From NCBI RefSeq assembly GCF_900220995.1, contig NZ_OBQF01000004.1, forward strand, positions 62,001-126,000: a stretch of 64,000 bases of DNA, given 5' to 3'. The notes beneath the pieces are model-generated. The model saw nothing but the letters and a program-made list of their open reading frames with translations. It searched no databases and was not told the origin of the DNA. This document shows positions 53,426-60,628 of the stretch, piece after piece. The position numbers and the translations under genes are program-made. Origin of the DNA: Salinicoccus kekensis (GTDB lineage: Bacteria; Bacillota; Bacilli; Staphylococcales; Salinicoccaceae). Position 1 is the stretch's first letter. Every line of letters begins with the position of its first letter.

Positions 53426-54337
53426 TTATTTGGATTTCGGATCGAGTACATCTCTAAGCCAATCACCTAAGAATATTATGCCTAATACTGTGACTGTAAT
53501 GGCTATTCCCGGAAATGTGGCTAGCCACCAGCTAGTAGCTAAATAATCTCTTCCATCACTTAGAATGGATCCCCAAGAAACTGTGGGCGGTTGCACTCCT
53601 AAGCCTAAGAAACTTAAAGAAGCTTCTAAAATTATTGTAGTGGCTACACTTAATGTGGAGATGACTATGAATGACGAAATAACATTCGGTAACAAGTGAC
53701 GTGTAATTATTTTAAAGTTACTTACACCAATTGAATGTGCAGCCCGGACAAAGTCTCTTTCCTTAATTGATAGCGCTTCACTTCTTACTAATCTTGCATA
53801 AGCAACCCAGTTAGTTATTCCTAATACAATAATTAAAGTAAATACACTGGGTTCAAAAACAGCAAGTATAACGAGCGCAAATAAAATGGTAGGTATAGCT
53901 AGAAAAGCATCTACTAACCTCATTAAAGCACTATCAATAAATCCACCAAAGTAACCAGCAATTAAGCCTACAGTTACTCCTATTATTCCAGCTAAAACAA
54001 CAGAGGAAACACCAACAATCAATGATACTTGAGAGCCGTAAAGAATTCTGCTTAAAATATCTCTACCCAAGTTGTCAGTGCCAAGAATATGTTCGGTGGT
54101 CCCATTTTCCATCCATACAGGTGGAGTCAGCATATTAGCTGGATTAATAGCGGCAGGGTTGTGAGGTGCTAACACTGGGGCTAATAGAGCAATAATAATG
54201 GCTGTAACCACTATAATTAAACCCACAGTTCCAGTTTTACTTCTTATAAGTAATCTCCACCACTTTTTTAAAGCACTAGGTCTTTTTATTAAGTTAGGGC
54301 GAACTTCATTGCTTATAGTATGTGATTCGTGAGTCAT
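53426..54337 (-). CDS. Peptide ABC transporter permease, DppC/OppC type
   Basis: A 303-residue membrane protein with six helices. The N-terminal helix (TGTVGLIIVVTAIIIALLAPVLAP) is followed by the OppC-type region TDNLGRDILSRILYGSQVSLIVG and the cytosolic EAA loop RSEALSIKERDFVRAAHSIGVSNFKII. ATG 54337 follows GGAGGGTGAATC. It is 12 bp from the preceding permease gene in the operon. Confidence 0.93.
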   Translation of the reverse strand: MTHESHTISNEVRPNLIKRPSALKKWWRLLIRSKTGTVGLIIVVTAIIIALLAPVLAPHNPAAINPANMLTPPVWMENGTTEHILGTDNLGRDILSRILYGSQVSLIVGVSSVVLAGIIGVTVGLIAGYFGGFIDSALMRLVDAFLAIPTILFALVILAVFEPSVFTLIIVLGITNWVAYARLVRSEALSIKERDFVRAAHSIGVSNFKIITRHLLPNVISSFIVISTLSVATTIILEASLSFLGLGVQPPTVSWGSILSDGRDYLATSWWLATFPGIAITVTVLGIIFLGDWLRDVLDPKSK

Positions 54338-54349
54338 GATTCACCCTCC

Positions 54350-55270
54350 TTATTTAGATTTAATTCTGGGATCGAGTACTCGATAAAGTAAGTCCGCAAT
54401 CAAATTCATTAAAATAACAAGAATTGCTATAACAAATACGCTAGATTGAACAATCGCCATATCTCTCGTATTCACAGCTTGAATTAATAATTGACCTAGC
54501 CCCGGCCACGCAAAGACCGTTTCTGTAATCAAAGTCCCTCCAACCAATGTAGAAGTTTGAAGAAATATAATGGTCACTACTGGTATTAAAGAGTTTCTAA
54601 AAGCATGTTTATAGATTACCATCCTGCTTCTTAACCCCTTGCTTCTAGCTGTTCTTACATAATCTTGACTTAAAGATTCCACCATACTACTTCTAATAAG
54701 TCGCGTCATTTCGGCTGCAATACCTGTTGCTAATGTAATAGCAGGTAAAACAACATGAGCGGGAGTGCCTCTTCCAGATACAGGAAAAATACTCAGAGTA
54801 ACTGAAAATATTAAAATCAACATTATACCTAACCAAAAGTTTGGCATTGCTTTTCCAATAACTGCTGCTCCTGTAGCTACCAAATCAAGACTAGTATTTT
54901 TCTTAGTTGCTGACCAGACACCTAAAGGTACAGCTACTACTATAGCTAAAATTATTGAAACAATAGCTAATTCCAAGGTTGCTGGTAAACGATCCAACAC
55001 TACTGACATAGCATCTTGCCCATATCTATAGGACTCTCCAAAATCTCCTTGCAACATATTGAGCAGATATAAACCATATTGAACTATAAATGGCTCATTT
55101 AACCCCATCGATTCTCGTAAAATTTCTACATCTTCTTGTGATGCATCATCTGGTAACATCAATGCTACGGGATCTCCCGCCACATATACTAAACCAAAAA
55201 CTATAAAGGATATGATGATTAATACCAGTAAGATTTGTAGAATTTTTCGTAGTAAAAATTTAATAGTCAT
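54350..55270 (-). CDS. Peptide ABC transporter permease, DppB/OppB type
   Basis: A 306-residue permease with six helices. LRKILQILLVLIIISFIVFGLVYVAGDP opens the protein as in other DppB proteins; the EAA loop is around SLSQDYVRTARSKGLRSRMVIYKHAFRNSLIP, with TETVFAWPGLGQLL following. I chose ATG 55270 (MTIKFLLRK), preceded by AAAGGATGGG; a longer reading to 55315 has no site of its own. Confidence 0.92.
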   Translation of the reverse strand: MTIKFLLRKILQILLVLIIISFIVFGLVYVAGDPVALMLPDDASQEDVEILRESMGLNEPFIVQYGLYLLNMLQGDFGESYRYGQDAMSVVLDRLPATLELAIVSIILAIVVAVPLGVWSATKKNTSLDLVATGAAVIGKAMPNFWLGIMLILIFSVTLSIFPVSGRGTPAHVVLPAITLATGIAAEMTRLIRSSMVESLSQDYVRTARSKGLRSRMVIYKHAFRNSLIPVVTIIFLQTSTLVGGTLITETVFAWPGLGQLLIQAVNTRDMAIVQSSVFVIAILVILMNLIADLLYRVLDPRIKSK

Positions 55271-55327
55271 CCCATCCTTTGTAATGAAAGTAAAAGAGGA
55301 TTGAGGAAAACTCAATCCTCTTAAAAC

Positions 55328-56965
55328 TTATCTTCTACTGATAGTATCTACATAAATCATTTCATCCATTGTTGGCTGATATTCTATATTTTCATTGACT
55401 CCAATGTTTATAGACTCCTGATGTAAAACTGGATGGGCAACATCTTCCGCCAATAACTCTTGAGCTTCAATATATTGAGCTTCTCTCTCTTCTAAGTCCA
55501 TGTTTTGTGCAGCTTCATCCAATAATGCTTCTACTTCTTCGTTATGGTAATCAATTTCTCCTTCGAAACGCTCATAGTTATACCAATCCAGAGCATTCGC
55601 GGCATCAAACATTGAGTTGCCTAGCGCGAGAATATATGCATCTTCATTTTCCCCTGCACTCCGCATATCTACAAAGGAGCTCCATTCCATAAATTCAACA
55701 TTAGCTGTGACGCCAATTTGACTCCACATACCTGCTATCATCTCTGCAATCTCAGCATCCTGTAAATATCTTCCTCTCGGTGAGTGTAATGTCATTTCGA
55801 AACCATCCGGGTAACCCGCTTCGTCTAATAATTCTCTAGCTCTTTCTAAATCGTAGTTGTATGTCTCATAAAGATGTTCTGCAAATCCGAAATTACCAGG
55901 AGCAACTCTTGTTATTGTCGGAACCCCAGCACCAGCAAGCAGATTGTCTGTAATTGCTTGGTTATCAATAGCCAAATCGAGTGCTTCCCTTACCCTTCTG
56001 TCTTCAGTAGGATAACCCTCGGTGTGTCTAACAAATACCATCATAGTTCTATTCGAAACTTCTTGAGCTAAGTAAGTTGAATCGCTACTTTCTATTCTAT
56101 CCCACTCACTAGGTGGCATGTTTGTAGCAATGTCAACACCCCCTGTAAGTAATTCTGATACTCTAGTAGAGTTTTCAGGGATTACTCTAAACACCAATTC
56201 GTCCCACTCTTCATTTTGTCCTTCAAAATAATCTTCATAAACTTCGAAAACTACTCGGTCATCTCGTACCCATTCAACAAATTGAAATGGGCCAGTACCA
56301 ATAGGATTTTGTAAGAAATGATCAAATCCCTCTTCTTCGATATAATCAGCAGGAAGTATACCCGACCCTATACGTGATATTCTGTTTAATAAAGCAGGAT
56401 CCGGTGTTTCTGTATGAATTCTTAATGTATAGTCATCGATAACTTCTACTTCATCAATAACTTCGTAATTTATATATTCCAGCAGAGTTGAATCATCAGC
56501 TACACGTTCTAAAGTATATTTAACATCATTAGATGTCAGCTCATCTCCATTATGGAAGAGGACACCTTCTTTTAAAGTAATCTCCCACGTTGTATCGTCA
56601 ATCACCTCATAATCTTCAGCTAAATCCGGTTCGATTTCTCCACTATCATTGTCTCTTTTAAACAAATAATTGAACATGTTGATGTGCACAGCTTCTGTCG
56701 AAGTATTTACATGGTCATGGATATCAAATGAGACCATATCTGTACCCAGTGCAATAGTTAATGTCCTATCATCACTAGAACCTGAATTCGCAGCTCCCCC
56801 ATTGGAATCATCCTCCACATCTCCATTACTGTCCTCTGTTTCTGTTGTCTCTGGATCATCAGCATTACCCGTTTCCTCTTCAGTGCCCTCATCGCCACCA
56901 CATCCAGCCAGGACTAATACTAATATTGACATAAGAAATAACAAATAATATTTTTTACTGTCCAT
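55328..56965 (-). CDS. Peptide ABC transporter substrate-binding lipoprotein
   Basis: A 545-residue binding protein of the SBP_bac_5 family. The signal peptide ends in LVLVLAGCGG with the lipidated Cys near residue 21. An acidic linker rich in Glu, Asp, Gly and Ser (about 24-65) follows, then the bilobal domain, with the family signature around EPDLAEDYEVIDDTTWEITLKEGVLFHNGDELTSNDV and later PIGTGPFQFVEW. It would deliver peptides or N-acyl amino acids to the permeases. ATG 56965 is preceded by AAGGAGTTGAGATTT. The cargo cannot be read from the sequence. Confidence 0.92.
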   Translation of the reverse strand: MDSKKYYLLFLMSILVLVLAGCGGDEGTEEETGNADDPETTETEDSNGDVEDDSNGGAANSGSSDDRTLTIALGTDMVSFDIHDHVNTSTEAVHINMFNYLFKRDNDSGEIEPDLAEDYEVIDDTTWEITLKEGVLFHNGDELTSNDVKYTLERVADDSTLLEYINYEVIDEVEVIDDYTLRIHTETPDPALLNRISRIGSGILPADYIEEEGFDHFLQNPIGTGPFQFVEWVRDDRVVFEVYEDYFEGQNEEWDELVFRVIPENSTRVSELLTGGVDIATNMPPSEWDRIESSDSTYLAQEVSNRTMMVFVRHTEGYPTEDRRVREALDLAIDNQAITDNLLAGAGVPTITRVAPGNFGFAEHLYETYNYDLERARELLDEAGYPDGFEMTLHSPRGRYLQDAEIAEMIAGMWSQIGVTANVEFMEWSSFVDMRSAGENEDAYILALGNSMFDAANALDWYNYERFEGEIDYHNEEVEALLDEAAQNMDLEEREAQYIEAQELLAEDVAHPVLHQESINIGVNENIEYQPTMDEMIYVDTISRR

Positions 56966-56978
56966 AAATCTCAACTCC

Positions 56979-58160
56979 TTAATTTTCATTCAAATAATTT
57001 AAAGCGAATCCACTTAATAAAGCTACTCCATAAGGCAAGGCATCCTCATCAATATCAAACAAGGGATGATGGTTTGGAAAATTTGTCTGCTTATTTTCAT
57101 TTCGTGTCCCTAGCCTAAAAAATAAGCCAGGTACCTTTTCTGTATAATATGAAAAATCTTCCCCTCCCATACTAGGCTTTACAATTGACATCGTATTTTG
57201 ACCCAAAATCTCATTTGATACTTTCGCTAAGTCTTGAATCAAGTTATTATCATTTACAACGGATGGATAGCCCTCTGTATAATTAAATTCATAATCCGCC
57301 CCCATCCCATTACAAATGCCTTCAATGTGCTCTTTAATAATTTTTCGCACATCTTCTCTTAAATCTTTATTTAATATTCTAACCGTCCCTTCTAGCTTTA
57401 CTGATGGAGCTATAATATTTCTCTTATAACCACCTTGCACTTTCCCTATAGTTACTACCACCGGTTCAAGAGGATCAATTGAGCGGCTGACAACTTGCTG
57501 CAATGACGATATTACTATCGAGGTTATTGCAATGGGATCTATACTGAGGTGAGGATGTGCAGCATGCCCGCCTTTTCCGATGATTTCTATATCAATTTGA
57601 TCTGAAGTAGCCATTGCTATATCTTTGGCAACAGTGATTTCACCAGTTTGAGCAGTAGGATGAACATGTAATCCGGCGATTGCATTAACATCTGGATTCT
57701 TCAATACGCCTTCTTCAACCATATATTTAGCTCCAGCAAAACCTTCTTCCGCGGGTTGAAAAATTAATTTTATATTTCCTTTTTCCAATTCAATCTTTGA
57801 AAACAGTTCAGCTACTCCCAGTAAAATTGATGTATGTGCATCATGACCACATAAGTGAGCAATGTTTTCCTTCTTCGAAGCATAGGACACTTGTTTTTCA
57901 TCGTTAATTGGAAGCGCATCCATATCTGCGCGTAAAGCTATAGTAGCCCCTTCTTCTTTCCCTTTGATATTTACAACCAATCCAGTTTTTGCAATAGAAC
58001 TAATGGATGTATATCCCCATTTTTCTAATAAATTTTTTACAAATTTATTTGTTTCGTATTCTTCAAAAGAGAGTTCTGGATTCTTGTGTAAATGCCTTCT
58101 CCACCTAACTAAGTCTTCTTTAATCTTTAAAGCTTCATCTAAAACGTTGTAATATGTAAT
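56979..58160 (-). CDS. M20-family amidohydrolase (aminoacylase type)
   Basis: A 393-residue M20D amidohydrolase, the first gene of the AT-rich operon. Visible motifs are RRHLHKNPELSFEEYET, IALRADMDALPI, AHLCGHDAHTSILL with the metal Cys/His, FQPAEEGFAGA, and MGGEDFSYYTEKVPGLFFRLG near the C-terminus. It is more like IAA-amino acid/hippurate hydrolases than the second M20 enzyme of the operon. The start is unusual: AGGAGG (58168-58173) is followed after seven bases by AUU (58160), and no ATG, GTG or TTG is suitably placed; the TTG at 58217 falls in the promoter region. I give 58160 as the likeliest start. Confidence 0.85.
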   Translation of the reverse strand: MTYYNVLDEALKIKEDLVRWRRHLHKNPELSFEEYETNKFVKNLLEKWGYTSISSIAKTGLVVNIKGKEEGATIALRADMDALPINDEKQVSYASKKENIAHLCGHDAHTSILLGVAELFSKIELEKGNIKLIFQPAEEGFAGAKYMVEEGVLKNPDVNAIAGLHVHPTAQTGEITVAKDIAMATSDQIDIEIIGKGGHAAHPHLSIDPIAITSIVISSLQQVVSRSIDPLEPVVVTIGKVQGGYKRNIIAPSVKLEGTVRILNKDLREDVRKIIKEHIEGICNGMGADYEFNYTEGYPSVVNDNNLIQDLAKVSNEILGQNTMSIVKPSMGGEDFSYYTEKVPGLFFRLGTRNENKQTNFPNHHPLFDIDEDALPYGVALLSGFALNYLNEN

Positions 58161-58202
58161 TTTTAAACCTCCTCTTAGTTCTCTTATTTTTAACAAACTT
58201 AC

Positions 58203-58242
58203 ATTATATTGTAACAATTGTCAATGGATTATTTTGAAAATA
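58203..58242 (-). promoter_or_regulatory. Promoter region and possible CodY box of the AT-rich operon
   Basis: On the minus strand TTGACA (58224-58219) is followed by TATAAT after only 10 bp or by TAAGTT after 17 bp, so the exact -10 is unclear. Immediately upstream (58242-58228) TATTTTCAAAATAAT matches 11 of 15 positions of the CodY consensus. Confidence 0.4.
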
Positions 58243-58346
58243 AAATATCATTTGAATATTCTTTTAATTACATTTAATAGTTCATAAAAGTAAGCAATTA
58301 AGTATCGAGGAGATTATAAAAAATATTTTCATTAAAGTTCAATATT

Positions 58347-58400
58347 AAAATCCGTACGCTTTCTCCCTTGATGCTTCATCAAAGTAAACGTACGGATTTT
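58347..58400. terminator. Long hairpin between the nitrilase gene and the AT-rich operon
   Basis: Perfect 12-bp arms AAAATCCGTACG / CGTACGGATTTT flank 30 bases that contain an inner hairpin TTGATG-CTT-CATCAA. It lies 3' of the minus-strand nitrilase gene and at the edge of the AT-rich block. The rest of 58218-58447 shows no gene. Confidence 0.65.
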
Positions 58401-58447
58401 CTTGAAATTATTTTTCCATATTAAATATTAGTATTTATTTGTTATAG

Positions 58448-59245
58448 TTACAGGAATTTATACATGTCCCTTCTCCTGCTCTTGAATATCGGTACATCTT
58501 CCCTGACTTCTGCGATATATTCCAGGTCAATATCCGCTTCCACGACTTCTTCTGCATCTGCTGCACCCTGCGCAAGCACTTCCCCGAACGGGTTGACGAT
58601 GATGCTGTTGCCGGCGAATGTCGTGCCGTTCGGCTGTTTCCCGAATGTATTGGAGCCGACGATGTAACACTGGTTCTCAATCGCCCTCGCCTTCAGGAGG
58701 GTCAGCCAGTGTTCCGTCCTTTCCGCCGGCCATTCGGCGACGACGAAGATCACTTTTGCATCCTCGAGTGCAAGGTCCCTGAACAATTCAGGGAACCTGA
58801 GGTCATAACATATGACGAGACCCGCCTTATCACCCAGCAGGTTGAACGTCTCCACTGATGCATCACCGCCTGTCAGATACTCAGGCTCCTTCAGCATCGG
58901 CACCAGATGGATCTTGGAGTATTCATGGAGGAATTCCCCGCTGCTGTCGACGACGAAAGCCGTATTCAGCACATCATCCCCCGACTTGATGTTCGGGACG
59001 GATCCGGCAACGATATTCACCTCATAATCCACGGCCAGCTTTTCGATTTCACCCTTCACACCTTCAAGGTCGTGAAATGCATGATCCCCTATATTGGACA
59101 GGTCATACCCGCTTGACCACATTTCAGGCAGAACAACGATGCTGCCTTTTTCCGGTTCATGTTCCTTGAACATACGCTTCACTTTTTCCAGGTTTTTTTC
59201 ATAGTTGCCTTCAGCCACTTCAAATTGAAAAATCACCGTTTTCAC
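58448..59245 (-). CDS. Carbon-nitrogen hydrolase (nitrilase superfamily)
   Basis: A 265-residue nitrilase-fold amidase. The catalytic triad is visible: Glu in VVLPEMWSSGYD, Lys in YSKIHLVPMLKEPEYL, and Cys in AGLVICYDLRFPELFR. A late ENQCYIVGSNTFG block is typical. It resembles omega-amidase/MtnU-like enzymes that hydrolyse alpha-ketoglutaramate or similar amides. I chose GTG 59245 (MKTVIFQFEV), six bases after GGAGAT. Base composition is back to the level of the rest of the window. Confidence 0.87.
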   Translation of the reverse strand: MKTVIFQFEVAEGNYEKNLEKVKRMFKEHEPEKGSIVVLPEMWSSGYDLSNIGDHAFHDLEGVKGEIEKLAVDYEVNIVAGSVPNIKSGDDVLNTAFVVDSSGEFLHEYSKIHLVPMLKEPEYLTGGDASVETFNLLGDKAGLVICYDLRFPELFRDLALEDAKVIFVVAEWPAERTEHWLTLLKARAIENQCYIVGSNTFGKQPNGTTFAGNSIIVNPFGEVLAQGAADAEEVVEADIDLEYIAEVREDVPIFKSRRRDMYKFL

Positions 59246-59393
59246 ATTATCATCTCCGTACATTTATTTGGTTCATCGATACCAGTATAACAAACGGCGC
59301 CCGCATACTAAAATATCCTTCCCGACCTGTTTGACACCGCTTCCATAAAAGGATAGAATTATCTGAAAATGACGGATGTAAGGAGGGTCCCCC

Positions 59394-60575
59394 GTGATTT
59401 TATTGAATATCAATACCGAAGCCAGCATCTCACTGAATACATATATCATCAACTCGATCAATATCTTCAAGTATACACCCACTGAACTGCATAAGTATGT
59501 GATGGATAAATGCCATGCCAATCCTCTGATATCCATCGAGGACCACCACCGCCTCCCCGCCCATACATATGACGGTGATGGTTTTCTTGATGAAATCACC
59601 ACTCATTTCAACTGCACCCTTACCTCAGGGGAACGGCAGGTCATGGATGCCATCATCGCCTCACTGTCACCAAAAGGTTTCCTGGATACAGCACCGCAGG
59701 AGCTCGCTTCGATGACCGGTGCGTCCATCAAACAGGTCCGGCATCTGATCGGACTGCTCCAGGCATATGATTCAAAAGGGGCAGGATCTGCCGGGGCGAT
59801 CGACTTCATTGAATTTCAACTGAAGGCGGAGGGTACGTATGATGAACAGCTGTTTTCCGCCTTTAAAAATCATCTTCCCGAGATCAGCTCCGGCAACTTG
59901 AATTTTTTAAAAAAGCTGGATATTAATGAAGATATTTTCCTTGATTATATGGAAAACCGTATCAAAACATGCCGCCTCTCTCCCCTCGACGGGGAAGCAT
60001 CCATCGAAATCGTGCCTGAAGGCTTCATCAGACTGGACAGAGGCATCCTCACAATCAGCATCGACGATTATTTGACGGAAAGCATCACCCATGAGCCGAT
60101 TTATCTGTCAGAAGGTGATACAGGCTTCTCGGAGAAGCTGAAATCTTACCGGGATGAGTATTTAGAACTGGTTTCCATGTTGAATGCAAGGAAGATTTAC
60201 ATGCTGAAAATATTGAACATCATTTGTGATGTCCAAAAGGAATATTTGAGTGGAAGATGCGATTATTTGAAGCCGCTCGATCAGACGATGCTCGCTGAAT
60301 CCACCAATCTCAGCCCTGCGACGGTCAGCCGCCTGGTCTCGGGCAAATACATATCCACCCCGCGCGGGATGCTCCCGATCCAGACCCTGTTGTCGAGGCG
60401 GTGTTACAAGGGATATTCCGTCAGTCATGTAAAACATATCATCCGGAATATCGAAGACCATCAGAAGCTTCCGGACAATAAAATCTCCATGATGTTGAAC
60501 GAACTCGGCATCAAACTTTCAAGGCGCACCGTCAATAAGTATAAGAATCAGATGTTGGAAAAAGCTCAAAATTAA
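59394..60575 (+). CDS. rpoN: RNA polymerase sigma-54 factor (RpoN/SigL)
   Basis: A 393-residue sigma-54 protein, somewhat shorter than the usual 430-480. Region I (about 1-50, ending in CHANPLISIED) corresponds to the Gln-rich activator-response region. The core-binding region follows (GFLDTAPQELASMTGASIKQVRHLIGLLQ). The DNA-binding part has LAESTNLSPATVSRLVSGKYISTPRGMLPIQTLLS and a C-terminal RpoN box LSRRTVNKYKNQM (consensus ARRTVAKYRE). The start is GTG 59394 after GGAGGGTCCCCC. No sigma-54 activator lies in the window. Staphylococcus genomes lack this factor. Confidence 0.9.
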   Translation: MILLNINTEASISLNTYIINSINIFKYTPTELHKYVMDKCHANPLISIEDHHRLPAHTYDGDGFLDEITTHFNCTLTSGERQVMDAIIASLSPKGFLDTAPQELASMTGASIKQVRHLIGLLQAYDSKGAGSAGAIDFIEFQLKAEGTYDEQLFSAFKNHLPEISSGNLNFLKKLDINEDIFLDYMENRIKTCRLSPLDGEASIEIVPEGFIRLDRGILTISIDDYLTESITHEPIYLSEGDTGFSEKLKSYRDEYLELVSMLNARKIYMLKILNIICDVQKEYLSGRCDYLKPLDQTMLAESTNLSPATVSRLVSGKYISTPRGMLPIQTLLSRRCYKGYSVSHVKHIIRNIEDHQKLPDNKISMMLNELGIKLSRRTVNKYKNQMLEKAQN

Positions 60576-60607
60576 CCCGGCCTCTTTAATTTATGAAAAA
60601 GGCCGGG
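60576..60607. terminator. Hairpin between rpoN and the P-type ATPase gene
   Basis: CCCGGCCT and AGGCCGGG pair across 16 nt. The T-run is poor on both strands. Confidence 0.5.
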
Positions 60608-60628
60608 GGCAAATTGAGCTATAACCTC

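Noticed and set aside
50176..58440. Integrative element or prophage
   Set aside because: No integrase, attachment repeat, tRNA or phage gene borders the AT-rich block; only metabolic genes are present.
59275..59393. Sigma-54 (-24/-12) promoter near rpoN
   Set aside because: No TGGCAC-N5-TTGCA-like sequence with the GG/GC pair at correct spacing was found upstream of rpoN, and none was noticed elsewhere by eye; a genome-wide pattern scan would be needed.
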